Below, piece after piece: positions 1 through 9,310 of a stretch of DNA of 64,000 nucleotides. The DNA is taken from positions 4,914,001 through 4,978,000 of the forward strand of contig NZ_AP023257.1 of NCBI RefSeq assembly GCF_016756595.1, read 5' to 3'. This stretch comes from Mesorhizobium sp. L-2-11. GTDB lineage: Bacteria > Pseudomonadota > Alphaproteobacteria > Rhizobiales > Rhizobiaceae. The first letter of the stretch is position 1, and each line of letters opens with the position of its first letter. The position numbers and the translations under genes are program-made. The notes below the pieces were generated by a model. The model made no database searches. It was not told the DNA's origin and worked only from the letters and a program-made list of their open reading frames with translations.

Positions 1-1
1 G

Positions 2-994
2 TTCGAACAACCCGTTCCGGGAGCGTTCGAGCGCGCCAACCAGCGCAGTTCGCCTGCCTTCGACGACCCGTTCAGCCTCGATCCGGTAGCAACGCCAGCG
101 CCGAATGGCGCCGGCTATTCCGAACCGCGTGGTGCGCCGGACGCCGCAGACCCATTCAGCTTCGATCCGGCACCTTCCGGTGCAAGCGAGCCCGTTCCAG
201 GCCAGCCCGTTTCAAGAAGGTCCTCCGAATTCGATGACGGTTTCGGTTTCGGGCCGGCCGCGTCGCCCGATTTGAGAAACGGCTCGGCCGGTCAACGCAA
301 ACACGTCGCCGGAGAGCCGGCCCATCCCTGGGATTTACCTGGCCCGGCGGCAGCTATCCCATCTGCGCCACGGGCTGGCGTTGCGCCCAAGCCCGCCCCC
401 TCCCCGGCAGCGGCGCAACCGGCGAACATGGCCCTTCGCAGCGCTTTCCTGCGTGGCATGGGCATCGAGGAAGCCGATTTTCCCGGACGCGACAGCGTCG
501 CGGAAATGGAAAAATTCGGTCGCGAGTATCGGCTGATGATGGAAGGCCTGATGCAGCTGCTGCGCAAGCGGGCCGAGGAAAAGGGAAACGCTCGCGTCGC
601 CCAGACGGTGGTTGGGGCCTCTGAAGTCAATCCGCTCAAGTTTCTGCCGACGGTCGACGACGCCATCGTGACCCTCATCGCGGAGCGCAGCCCCGGATTT
701 CTGGCCGGCGAAGCGGCAATCGCCGACGCGGTCCGTGATCTCGCGCAACATCATGTGCGCGCCTGGCGAGGCGTGCAGTCCGCCTTGCGGCGAATGATCG
801 ACCGTTTTGACCCGGCAGCAATCGAGGAAGAGCTCAAATCGAGTTCCGCGATCGGCACCGTGCTTTCGGGCGGGCGCCGCGCCAGGCTGTGGGAGCTTTA
901 CCAGAAACGCCATCGTGAAATCGCCCAGAGCGCGGAATCGAGTTTTTTGGGCGAAATCGGCGCTGATTTTCGAGATGCATATGAGGAGGAGTGA
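2..994 (+). CDS. tagH: T6SS FHA-domain protein TagH, 5' partial
   Basis: The reading frame is open from the left edge, so the start and the N-terminal FHA domain lie outside the window. The visible 330 residues begin with a Pro/Ala-rich linker in which DPFS(L/F)DP recurs, followed by an all-alpha C-terminal domain with the NPLKFLP motif typical of T6SS TagH/ImpI proteins. The full FHA-containing paralog at 15685 shares this C-terminal motif (NPLKFVP), which supports the call. TagH-type proteins read the Thr-phosphorylation state set by PpkA/PppA, both encoded downstream. The stop is 3 nt before the tssJ start, so it is the first visible gene of the operon. Confidence 0.85.
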   Translation, partial: FEQPVPGAFERANQRSSPAFDDPFSLDPVATPAPNGAGYSEPRGAPDAADPFSFDPAPSGASEPVPGQPVSRRSSEFDDGFGFGPAASPDLRNGSAGQRKHVAGEPAHPWDLPGPAAAIPSAPRAGVAPKPAPSPAAAQPANMALRSAFLRGMGIEEADFPGRDSVAEMEKFGREYRLMMEGLMQLLRKRAEEKGNARVAQTVVGASEVNPLKFLPTVDDAIVTLIAERSPGFLAGEAAIADAVRDLAQHHVRAWRGVQSALRRMIDRFDPAAIEEELKSSSAIGTVLSGGRRARLWELYQKRHREIAQSAESSFLGEIGADFRDAYEEE

Positions 995-997
995 AAC

Positions 998-1450
998 ATG
1001 ATCGATCGCCGCGAATTTGTCGTTGCCCTGGGCGCAACCGGGCTGCTTGCTGCTTGCCAGAGCGGTCCGCCAAAGCCATCCGCGGTGACCGTCAACCTGA
1101 CCGGCGCGGCCGGCATGAACCCGGGACCAGGCGGCGGCGACCGGCCGGTGACGGTCCTCGTGATGCGGCTGCGCAGCACCGGTAAATTCAACTCGGCCGA
1201 TTATTTCGCGCTGCAGGGGGATGCCGGCTCGGCACTCGCAGGCGATCTCATCGGATCCGACCAGATCTCCGTCGGGCCCGGAAAGACCGCATCCAAAACC
1301 ATCACGGTCGAGCCGGACGCGGCTGCGCTGGGCTTCGTTGCCCTCGTTCGCGAGCCCGGCGGCCGCAGCTGGCGTACGACCAAGTCGGTGTCGCCGGGAT
1401 CAACAGTTACCGTCAACGTCACGCTTGGCAGCGGCGGCATTTCTGCCTAG
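998..1450 (+). CDS. tssJ: T6SS outer-membrane lipoprotein TssJ
   Basis: The 150-aa product starts MIDRREFVVALGATGLLAAC, a short signal sequence ending in a lipobox (LAAC) with the acylated Cys at residue 20. The rest is a compact beta-rich domain with the pattern expected of TssJ/VasD: a GAAGMNPGPGG loop, then VTVLVMRLRSTGKF, then a DYFAL segment. TssJ anchors the TssJLM membrane complex in the outer membrane. It lies between tagH and tssK with gaps of 3 and 39 nt, the expected place. The twin arginines at residues 4-5 are noted but not proof of Tat export. Confidence 0.9.
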   Translation: MIDRREFVVALGATGLLAACQSGPPKPSAVTVNLTGAAGMNPGPGGGDRPVTVLVMRLRSTGKFNSADYFALQGDAGSALAGDLIGSDQISVGPGKTASKTITVEPDAAALGFVALVREPGGRSWRTTKSVSPGSTVTVNVTLGSGGISA

Positions 1451-1489
1451 CGGCCAGGGCAAGGGGTGCTCGATGCAGGAAGTAGCGGC

Positions 1490-2824
1490 ATGAGCGATGC
1501 AAACAGGGTGCTGTGGTCCGAAGGCCTGTTTCTGCGGACCCAGCATTTTCAGCAGCAGGATCGCTTTTTCGAGGCGACCGTGCGCGGCGCGTTGCAGGCC
1601 GGGCAGCTGCATACGTTCGGCTTTCAGCAGCTGACGCTGGACCAGGCAATGCTCGATGCCGGCCAAGTCTCGATCCTGTCGGCACGGGGCATCTTTCCGG
1701 ATGGAACCCCGTTCTCCATCCCCGACCTGATGGACGCGCCACGACCGCTGCCGGTCACCGCCGATACGGGTGCGGGACCGGTGCTGGTTGGCCTGCCGCT
1801 CGAGCCGGCCGGTGGTGTCGGCTTCGATCCGGCGCACGCCGCATCGACCGGCGCACGCTATCATGGGCGGATCGTTTCGGTGCGCGACGCCGTGCAGGGC
1901 GGTTCGGATCCTGAAGAAATCGAGATCGCCCGCCCGCAGGCGCTGCTGATTGCACCCGGAAAATCGGTTGGCGGCTACACCGCCCTGCCGATCGCCGACA
2001 TCAAAGGGGTTCGAGCCGATGGCGGCGTCTCGCTGGACGAGACGTTCCTGCCGCCGACACTGGTTACCGGAGCGGTGGCCTGGTACCGGCAGTTGCTTCT
2101 GGAGGTTGTCACCGGCCTCGACCAGATCGCCGAGGCGCATGGCAAAATGGTCATGGGCGGGCCAGGGCGCAGCGTCGAAGACCTGCTGATGCTCAATCTC
2201 GCCAATGCGGCGCGTCCGCGGCTGGCGCACATGCTGGCTCAGGATGTCTTCCATCCGGCCGAACTCTACCTGGAGCTTGCCGGTCTTGCCGGTTCGATGG
2301 CGACCTATGGCTCAAGCGCGCGACGGCTGAGCGAGTTGCCTGCCTACGATCACATGGCGCCCGGCCCCGCCTATTCGGCGCTGGCTGACGCCTTGCGCTC
2401 GCTCATCCTGAGCCTGCGCTACATCGAGCCCAAATCACGCGCACTGCCGGTCATGCGGCATTCAACCAATGTCTGGAAAATCCGCATCGACAACCCGAAG
2501 CTGCTGGTGGCCAGCCGGATCGTCATCCGGGTCGGTTCCGAGTTGTCGGAAGACGCCCTGCGCAAGATTTTCGTCAACCAGGCGACCGTCGGTTCGGCCG
2601 ATCAGTTCGAGGGCCTTTGGAAATCCCGTCTACCGGGCATTCCACTGAAGCCGCTTCATTCCCAGCCCCGCGAAATCCCCTACGATGGCGATCGGCTGTG
2701 CCTTGAGCTGGATCAGAAAAGCGAGCACTGGGCCTCGCTGCTCGATGCCCCCGGTTTCGTCATCGGTGTGTCGGGGGTGCTGCCGAGCGAACCGCAGGTC
2801 GACTGCTATTCGGTAAACAGGTGA
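1490..2824 (+). CDS. tssK: T6SS baseplate protein TssK
   Basis: 444 aa. The N-terminus MSDANRVLWSEGLFLRTQHF is the hallmark of TssK, which joins the cytoplasmic baseplate to the TssLM membrane complex. I chose the ATG at 1490 rather than the in-frame GTG at 1466 because it gives this conserved N-terminus and has AGGAAG 8-10 nt upstream. The C-terminus (APGFVIGVSG, then a short acidic end) is complete. The stop is one base from the start of tssL, indicating translational coupling. Confidence 0.93.
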   Translation: MSDANRVLWSEGLFLRTQHFQQQDRFFEATVRGALQAGQLHTFGFQQLTLDQAMLDAGQVSILSARGIFPDGTPFSIPDLMDAPRPLPVTADTGAGPVLVGLPLEPAGGVGFDPAHAASTGARYHGRIVSVRDAVQGGSDPEEIEIARPQALLIAPGKSVGGYTALPIADIKGVRADGGVSLDETFLPPTLVTGAVAWYRQLLLEVVTGLDQIAEAHGKMVMGGPGRSVEDLLMLNLANAARPRLAHMLAQDVFHPAELYLELAGLAGSMATYGSSARRLSELPAYDHMAPGPAYSALADALRSLILSLRYIEPKSRALPVMRHSTNVWKIRIDNPKLLVASRIVIRVGSELSEDALRKIFVNQATVGSADQFEGLWKSRLPGIPLKPLHSQPREIPYDGDRLCLELDQKSEHWASLLDAPGFVIGVSGVLPSEPQVDCYSVNR

Positions 2825-2825
2825 G

Positions 2826-4151
2826 ATGATGAGCCGGGATGATCCTTTCGGACTGTCGGAGGATCGCGAACGCACGCGCATACGACTGACCGGCGCGCCG
2901 ATCCCGCGACCGATGACGCCACTCTTGTCGGGCGTGCCGATCAAACGGTCGCGTACGCATCCGAACACGCTGGTCAACGCATTCGCCCCCCTGCTCGAAT
3001 TCGCCCCCGAGCTTGAAAGCGCGCTGCCGCCGGAAAACCCGGAAGCGTTGCGCACCCGGTTGCTCGACGAGCTGGTTCGAGCACGTGACGCGGCAATGGC
3101 GTCGGGGTCCTCTCTGGAGCGCGCCGACCAGGCAGCCTGGGTGGTGGCGGCATTGCTCGACGATCTGGCCCTGAACACGCCATGGGGCGGCGCCAGCGCA
3201 TGGCCGCGCCAGCCGCTTGTGGTGATGCTACGAGGCGATGTCGATGCCGGCACGCAGTTCTTCACGCGTCTCGACGAACTGGAGCGGCATCCGAACCGGG
3301 ATCGCGAATTGCTCGAACTGCAATATCATTGCCTGGCGCTCGGTTTTCGCGGCAAATATCGTGTTCCGGGCCGGTCGGGCGACCGCTCGATCAATGCGGT
3401 TCGCGTTGCTGCAGCGCGCTTTCTGCGCGATGCCGATGCCGACGGCGCACCGCTGTCGCCGAACTGGAAAGGCGTGATCGCATCCGACGAGCCGCAGCGC
3501 TTCATCGTGCCGATCTGGGTGATGGGGCTCGGCGCGGCGGTTCTCGCCACTGCAATCTATCTCGGGCTGTCGATGGGACTGAGCAGTCAGGCGGTCGAGC
3601 TTTCGACGCTGGTTCGTGCTTTGCCGCCGCCGGCACGCGGCGATATCAGCCGGACATCGCCACAGGTCGACGCGCCGCCGCCGGAGGCAGTGGATTTCGC
3701 GCTGGTGCCGGAGTTCCAGGCCGGAGCGCCGGCCAACCTCAGAGCCGCGCTAAGCGGCACCGAGAGCGTTTCGCTGGCCAGGCTGATCATTCAGGCCTCC
3801 AACCCCGAACTGTTCCAGTCGTCGCGGCCGACACTGACGGAAGGCTTCGAACCGCTGATCGGTTCAATCGCCAAAGTGATCCTCGCCAATCAGGAACTGA
3901 TCGGAAACATCACCGTGGTCGGCCATACCGACAGTATTCCCTTGCAGCGGTCCAATCCGCTTTCCACCAACCAGCGGCTGTCGGAAGCGCGCGCAGCAAC
4001 CATTACCGAGATGCTGGTCCAGAACGGCGTGCCGCAGGACCGCATTCGCTTCGAAGGACGTGCAGCTACCGATCCAGTGGCCGACGACAGCACCCGCGCG
4101 GGACGGGCCTTGAACCGCCGCGTCGAGGTGCTGGTCGAAAAGAGGCTGTGA
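2826..4151 (+). CDS. tssL: T6SS inner-membrane protein TssL with OmpA-like domain (copy 1)
   Basis: 441 aa. Residues 45-215 form the DotU/TssL cytoplasmic domain (NTPWGG, LGFRGKYR). One membrane helix follows at about 227-250, then a Pro-rich periplasmic linker, then a peptidoglycan-binding OmpA-like domain at about 310-441 (VVGHTDSIPL, LSTNQRLSEARA, NRRVEV). This is the extended TssL form, in which the OmpA domain anchors the secretion complex to the cell wall. The DDPFG start is repeated in the second TssL at 17164. A 1-nt gap separates it from tssM. Confidence 0.92.
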   Translation: MMSRDDPFGLSEDRERTRIRLTGAPIPRPMTPLLSGVPIKRSRTHPNTLVNAFAPLLEFAPELESALPPENPEALRTRLLDELVRARDAAMASGSSLERADQAAWVVAALLDDLALNTPWGGASAWPRQPLVVMLRGDVDAGTQFFTRLDELERHPNRDRELLELQYHCLALGFRGKYRVPGRSGDRSINAVRVAAARFLRDADADGAPLSPNWKGVIASDEPQRFIVPIWVMGLGAAVLATAIYLGLSMGLSSQAVELSTLVRALPPPARGDISRTSPQVDAPPPEAVDFALVPEFQAGAPANLRAALSGTESVSLARLIIQASNPELFQSSRPTLTEGFEPLIGSIAKVILANQELIGNITVVGHTDSIPLQRSNPLSTNQRLSEARAATITEMLVQNGVPQDRIRFEGRAATDPVADDSTRAGRALNRRVEVLVEKRL

Positions 4152-4152
4152 G

Positions 4153-7100
4153 ATGTTCATCCTGCGCTTCCTCTGGGCGGTTCTGACATCGCGCTGGCTG
4201 TGGACGCTGATCGGCATCGCGCTGCTTTCTCTGGTCATCTGGGTGTTCGGCCCGATCGTCAGGATCGGCGCTTACGAGCCCTTCGCCTCGGAAAACGTCC
4301 GCATCGTCATCATTGCGCTGCTGGTCATTTTTTGGCTGATCTGGCTGATCGTCGCGCAGCGCCGGGCGATCCGAGCCAATCGCATGTTCGTCGCCGAAAT
4401 CGCTGCGCCCGTGGTCGAAAAGCCGCTGAGCCCCGGCGAAGAGAACGTCGCCGCCGTTGGCGCCAAGTTCGCCGAGGTGATGGCCGAATTGAAGCGCCGC
4501 AAGCTGGGCGGACGCAAGTTCCTGCGCGAGATGCCCTGGTACGTCATCGTCGGGCCGCCGGCCACCGGCAAGACCACGGCCTTGCGCCAGTCCGGCCTGA
4601 ACTTTCCGATCGATCTCACCGACGATCTGCAGGGAGTTGGCGGCACGCGCAACTGCGACTGGTTTTTCTCCGAGAACGCAGTTCTGATCGACACTGCGGG
4701 CCGCTATGTGCAGCAGGAGAGCCAGCCCGACGTCGATGCGGCGGAATGGCTGGGCTTCCTTGACCTGTTGAAAAAGCACCGTGGCCGCCGGGCGCTCAAC
4801 GGGTTGATCGTCGCGCTTTCGATCGATGCGCTTTCAGAGGGCGACGAAGCCATCAAGGCTTATGGCCGCAAGATCCGTCGTCGCCTGGCCGAGCTCAACG
4901 ACCGGCTCGAAATCCGCCTTCCGGTCTATCTGATGCTGACCAAGGCCGATCTGATCAAGGGTTTCGAGGCTTTCTTCGGCGGCCTGTCGACGGCCTCGCG
5001 CGAGCAGGTCTGGGGCACGACCTTCGCGCTGGATGCGCGTGTCGACGCAAAGACCATAGAGCGGGAAATCGCCACCCTGGCGACGGAACTCGAGCGGCGG
5101 CTGGTGCCGCGCCTGGAGGACGAGGACAAACTCGCCGCCCGCGCCGAGATTTTCAGGTTTCCCGCCCAGCTGACGAGCCTGTCCGAGCCTATCCAGGTGC
5201 TGGTCGAGGCGATGTTCGGCGAAAGCCGCTATGAAGAAGCCGCCTGGCTGCGCGGCCTCTATCTGACCTCGGCGACCCAGGAAGGCGCGCCCATCGACCG
5301 GCTGACCGCAGCGCTGTCGTCATCCTTCGGGCTTCCGCCGCGACGGGCGATGCCGGCACCGCGCGTCGAGAAACGCAGCTTTTTCCTGAAGAACCTGCTG
5401 ACCGAGGTCATCTTCAGGGAAGCCGGCCTGGGAACGTTCGATCCGCTGGCGCAGCGCCGCCGCGCCTGGATCTGGCGTGGCGCCGCGGCCGCCTGTGCCG
5501 CCGCCGCCCTGTTGGCCGGTGCGATGTTCACCTGGTCCTACTATGACAACAGCAATGCGATCGCAGCGCAGGCGGGCCAGTTCGAAGCACTGCAGGCGCC
5601 GCTGACCGCGGCAGCCGCAAGCCCGGCATCGGTGGAGCAGCCGGCCATCGACAGCGCGCTCAACGCGATGGCCGAGGTCGCAAATGCCCGAACGGCACCG
5701 CCAAGCAGTGCCCAGGACCTGCTCGGGCCATCGGCATCGGCGGAGCTGCTGCGGGCGCAGGCCGACACTTACGAACACGCTTTGCGCAACATTCTCGAGC
5801 CGCACATGGTCGCTCTGCTCGAGGCGACGATGTGGCGGCAGATCCGCGATCCGGATTTCATGCTGGGGGCGCTGAAGAGCTATCGCATGATGACGGGCCT
5901 GTCGCAGATGGACGCCGATTACGTCCAGAACTGGTGGGTCAACGACTTGCCGGAATTCGCACCGGCAGCGCCCTTTCCGACCGCCGACGCGGAAGAGCAC
6001 CAGCTTGCCGCGATCCGCCGCATGGCGGTCGACGACAGCTACATCGCGCCGGACCAGGCGCTGGTTGCCGAGGCGCTGAAAACGGTTTGCACGATTTCGC
6101 TGCCGGCGCGTGCCTACAGGCAGTTGCTGGCCGACCCGGCGGTGGCCGGCCTCAAGGAATGGATCCCGGCGAATTTCGCCGGCCCCAACGGCGCCAAGGT
6201 CTTTGCACGGCGTTCCGACAAGACGCTGCGCGTCGGCATTTCGGGCGCGTTCACCTATTCCGGCTTCCACGACGCCATTCTCGAGCGGGTCGAGGATGTC
6301 GCCGCCCAGGCCGCGCTGGATCGGGCGGTCTTTGCCGGAGGCTGTTCGGAAAATGCCGAAACCTCGGTCTCGGCGCTGTCGGAGGATATTCTAAAACTCT
6401 ATTACGAAGACTACATCGCGCAATGGGACAGCATCCTGCGCGATATCAGGCTCGCGCCATTGGCCGACCTGAATGTCGCCAGCGAGAACCTCAAGGACCT
6501 TTCGAGCGCCGACTCCGCGCTGAAGCGCCTGCTGACGGCGGTCGTTCAGGAGACCGAGCTGACCCGGTCCGACGAAGCGCCGGCCGACAACAAGGCGGCA
6601 ACCAAGGCCGGCTCGAAACTGCTCAGCAAACTCGGCAAGCTTGGCAAGCTGGCCAAGACAGGCGCAAAACTGCTGCCGCGCGCGGGCTCGGCCAACGAGG
6701 TGGATCTAACAGGCAGTCTGGTGGCCGAACATTTCAAGCCGCTCAAGGGGGCGATCGCCGAGGTCGACGGCCAGCCGCCGGCACTCGACGCCGCGGTGGT
6801 GGCGCTGACCGCACTTTCGAACGTGCTGCAGACGGTAACCGCCAATCCCGACCCGCAGGACGCCATCAAGAAACAGGGCGGGCTGGCCGAACTGACCGGA
6901 GCTGTCGCCAGGCAGGCGCAGATCCTGCCCGATCCGGTCGATGACTGGCTCGGCGGCATTGCCGGCGACACCAGCGGCCTGACGCAGAAGGCGGTCACCT
7001 CGGAGCTTAACGCCATCTGGCGCGCCGACATCCTGCCGTTCTGCCAGGCGGCGCTGAACGACCGCTATCCGTTCAGCCCCGAAAGCGCGGTCGACGTCAA

Positions 7101-7689
7101 TGTCCGCGATTTCGCCCGCCTGTTCGGGCCGGCCGGGATGATCGACACCTTCATCAACGACCATTTGATCAGCTATGTCGACACCGCCAGCCAGCCATGG
7201 AAATGGCGCGCCGATTTCGGCCTCGATGCGGCGGCCCTGGCGGCATTCGAACAGGCCAGGCGGATCCGCGACGATCTGTTTCCAGGTGGTACGGGGCCGG
7301 TGATGAGTTTTACGCTGCAACCCAAGGACCTGTCGCCCAACGTCACGCGTGTGACGCTCAATCTCGATGGCCAGAACCTCGTCTACTACAACAACGCGAC
7401 GCGGCCGCAGCCGATGACCTGGCCCGGCAAGGACGGCACCGGCGTCATCTCGCTCGCCTTCCAGCCGATCGACGGCTCGCCCGAAGTCATGTTGAACGAA
7501 ACCGGCAGCTGGGCATGGCTGAGACTGCTGCGCAGCGGCCGCTTCACCGGCACCTCGCTGTCCGACGTCTACAGCCTGCGGCTGGGCACACAAGGCATGT
7601 ACGCCGATTTCGAGCTCAAGGCGGCAAGCGTCGAAAATCCCTACAATTTGCAAATGTTCAAGAAATTCTCATGTCCGCCGCAGATATGA
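4153..7689 (+). CDS. tssM: T6SS inner-membrane protein TssM/IcmF (copy 1)
   Basis: 1178 aa, the usual size for TssM. Two helices near the N-terminus (about 12-33 and 50-68) precede a cytoplasmic NTPase-like domain with Walker A GPPATGKT at 134-141 and a DTAGRY Walker-B-like motif. A third helix lies at about 437-462, and a large periplasmic region ends in the TssJ-binding beta domain. It builds the inner part of the TssJLM envelope complex. The C-terminal end overlaps the next gene. The partner tssL is directly upstream; a divergent second copy is at 18695. Confidence 0.93.
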   Translation: MFILRFLWAVLTSRWLWTLIGIALLSLVIWVFGPIVRIGAYEPFASENVRIVIIALLVIFWLIWLIVAQRRAIRANRMFVAEIAAPVVEKPLSPGEENVAAVGAKFAEVMAELKRRKLGGRKFLREMPWYVIVGPPATGKTTALRQSGLNFPIDLTDDLQGVGGTRNCDWFFSENAVLIDTAGRYVQQESQPDVDAAEWLGFLDLLKKHRGRRALNGLIVALSIDALSEGDEAIKAYGRKIRRRLAELNDRLEIRLPVYLMLTKADLIKGFEAFFGGLSTASREQVWGTTFALDARVDAKTIEREIATLATELERRLVPRLEDEDKLAARAEIFRFPAQLTSLSEPIQVLVEAMFGESRYEEAAWLRGLYLTSATQEGAPIDRLTAALSSSFGLPPRRAMPAPRVEKRSFFLKNLLTEVIFREAGLGTFDPLAQRRRAWIWRGAAAACAAAALLAGAMFTWSYYDNSNAIAAQAGQFEALQAPLTAAAASPASVEQPAIDSALNAMAEVANARTAPPSSAQDLLGPSASAELLRAQADTYEHALRNILEPHMVALLEATMWRQIRDPDFMLGALKSYRMMTGLSQMDADYVQNWWVNDLPEFAPAAPFPTADAEEHQLAAIRRMAVDDSYIAPDQALVAEALKTVCTISLPARAYRQLLADPAVAGLKEWIPANFAGPNGAKVFARRSDKTLRVGISGAFTYSGFHDAILERVEDVAAQAALDRAVFAGGCSENAETSVSALSEDILKLYYEDYIAQWDSILRDIRLAPLADLNVASENLKDLSSADSALKRLLTAVVQETELTRSDEAPADNKAATKAGSKLLSKLGKLGKLAKTGAKLLPRAGSANEVDLTGSLVAEHFKPLKGAIAEVDGQPPALDAAVVALTALSNVLQTVTANPDPQDAIKKQGGLAELTGAVARQAQILPDPVDDWLGGIAGDTSGLTQKAVTSELNAIWRADILPFCQAALNDRYPFSPESAVDVNVRDFARLFGPAGMIDTFINDHLISYVDTASQPWKWRADFGLDAAALAAFEQARRIRDDLFPGGTGPVMSFTLQPKDLSPNVTRVTLNLDGQNLVYYNNATRPQPMTWPGKDGTGVISLAFQPIDGSPEVMLNETGSWAWLRLLRSGRFTGTSLSDVYSLRLGTQGMYADFELKAASVENPYNLQMFKKFSCPPQI

Positions 7690-8213
7690 TCCTGCCCGGC
7701 TTTTACGGCAAAATGCCCGCCAACGGCGATTTCGTCACGCGGCGGCTGCCGGCCGATTTTGTGCGCGTTTGGGACCGCTGGCTGGCGCAGTACATCGTCC
7801 CGCTGATCGGCTCGGAAACCTGGCCGCGCACCACCGCGCTGCGCTTTTTGGCCGGCCCGGCTGCGTTCGGCGCCTCGGCCGGCATCATTCTGCAGAGCGC
7901 CGACAGGGTCGGAAGGCAGTTCCCTTTGAGCGTCGTCGCGCAGCTTGCTGACGCTTCTATTCAGTTGACTCGCGCCGATGCGTGGTTTGCCGCGATCGAA
8001 GAGGCGGCCATCGCCGCCCAACGGGGCGAGCTGACGCCTGACGAATTCGATACCGCTTTGAGCGCACTGCCGGTGCCGCCGGTCGAGCCGGGCGACGAGA
8101 TTATTTGCGACATGGTGATGTGGACTGCGCATTCGGACATTTTCGACGTTGATCCGCTGTCGCCGCAAGCCACGCTGGAGCAGATCTTTGCGGCAAGCTG
8201 GGAGACCAGCTGA
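7671..8213 (+). CDS. tagF: T6SS-associated protein TagF
   Basis: 180 aa of the ImpM/TagF family: PGFYGKMPANGDFVTRRLP near the start is the family signature, followed by WDRWL and a hydrophobic core. TagF proteins hold back T6SS assembly post-translationally in species with PpkA/PppA/Fha control, and those partners are present here. Two starts are possible: ATG at 7671 (16-nt overlap with tssM) or ATG at 7686 (ATGA overlap, starting MILPGF). I give the longer form. Unlike the Agrobacterium TagF-PppA fusion, the phosphatase is a separate gene here. Confidence 0.85.
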   Translation: MSAADMILPGFYGKMPANGDFVTRRLPADFVRVWDRWLAQYIVPLIGSETWPRTTALRFLAGPAAFGASAGIILQSADRVGRQFPLSVVAQLADASIQLTRADAWFAAIEEAAIAAQRGELTPDEFDTALSALPVPPVEPGDEIICDMVMWTAHSDIFDVDPLSPQATLEQIFAASWETS

Positions 8214-9310
8214 TGCAGATTTGGAACCAGATGGGGTATCCGCATCAGTTCACGGCAGCAGCGGATGTTGCAGGGCACGATTGGCTCGTCGTCGTGGTGA
8301 AGGGGACGTTCGATTTTCCGGAGACACCTGGCGGAGATGTGCGCAAATCGGCGGAACAAGTTCCTCTGGTTTTCGCTGACACGCAAACTGGCCAACCGGG
8401 TTATTCCGCCACGCTCTGGGAAACCGATTTTGCATTCCGCAAACCTCGCTGCGACGTGATTGCCAACGGCTGTGCCTACGCGCCAGGAGGACGCCCGGCG
8501 GAGCGTGTGCCGGTCGGCATCAAGGTGGGCATTTGGTCGAAGCTCTTCGAGGTCGTCGGCCATCGTGAATGGCGCTCCATCGGCCCGGTCTTTACCGCCA
8601 CCTCGCCTCAGCCCTTCCTAAAAATGCCCATCTCCTATGATGTCGCCTGGGGCGGTGTAGACAGACTGGACCCCGAAGACGAGCTCCCGGCCAGCTACAA
8701 ATACAATCCGGTCGGCACCGGCTGGTCGCGCACCAAGAACCAGCGCCTCATTCCGGGCCTGCGGCTGCCGAACACGCAGGTGGTCGACGAGGAGATCCGC
8801 TCGCCATTCGGCGACTACAAGCCGATGAGTTTCGGGCCGATGGGCCGTGGCTGGCCTGGCCGCATTGAGTATGGCGGCACCTATGACGACAATTGGTCGA
8901 AGAACATCTTTCCCTTCCTGCCGCCGGATTTCGACGAACGCTATTTTCAGATGGCGCCGGCCGACCAGCAGATCGATCTGCCGAGGGGTGGCGAGGAGGT
9001 GCAGCTGGTCAACCTGACATCGGAAGGACGGGTGAGCTTCCGGCTGCCTTCGACAGCACTGCCAATGACGTTGTTCAAGGGCAGGCATAAGGCCTATGAG
9101 GCCGACATCCTTCCAGACACAGTTCTCCTCGATCCCGAGAATCGGCGTTTCTCGCTCGTCTGGCGCATCTCGCAGCGCATCCAACGGACCATCCTCGATT
9201 TCTCGGAGTGCTGGGTCGGTCCGCCGACGCCGGCTATGCTGAGGGCGCGCGCGACGGGGCGCACGTATATCCGTGCCAACGGCATCGCGCCGGAGGAGGA
9301 AGAGGCATGA
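8213..9310 (+). CDS. DUF2169 T6SS accessory protein
   Basis: 365 aa. The pattern (KGTFDFP, then DYKPMSFGPMGRGWPGR, then YFQMAPADQQ) is that of the DUF2169 family, which is found next to PAAR-like effectors and is thought to help load effectors on the VgrG spike. The start ATG overlaps the tagF stop (TGATG), and its own stop overlaps the next ATG (ATGA), so it is coupled to both neighbours. No signal peptide, hence cytoplasmic. The family is clear to me; its role here is inferred from context. Confidence 0.82.
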   Translation: MQIWNQMGYPHQFTAAADVAGHDWLVVVVKGTFDFPETPGGDVRKSAEQVPLVFADTQTGQPGYSATLWETDFAFRKPRCDVIANGCAYAPGGRPAERVPVGIKVGIWSKLFEVVGHREWRSIGPVFTATSPQPFLKMPISYDVAWGGVDRLDPEDELPASYKYNPVGTGWSRTKNQRLIPGLRLPNTQVVDEEIRSPFGDYKPMSFGPMGRGWPGRIEYGGTYDDNWSKNIFPFLPPDFDERYFQMAPADQQIDLPRGGEEVQLVNLTSEGRVSFRLPSTALPMTLFKGRHKAYEADILPDTVLLDPENRRFSLVWRISQRIQRTILDFSECWVGPPTPAMLRARATGRTYIRANGIAPEEEEA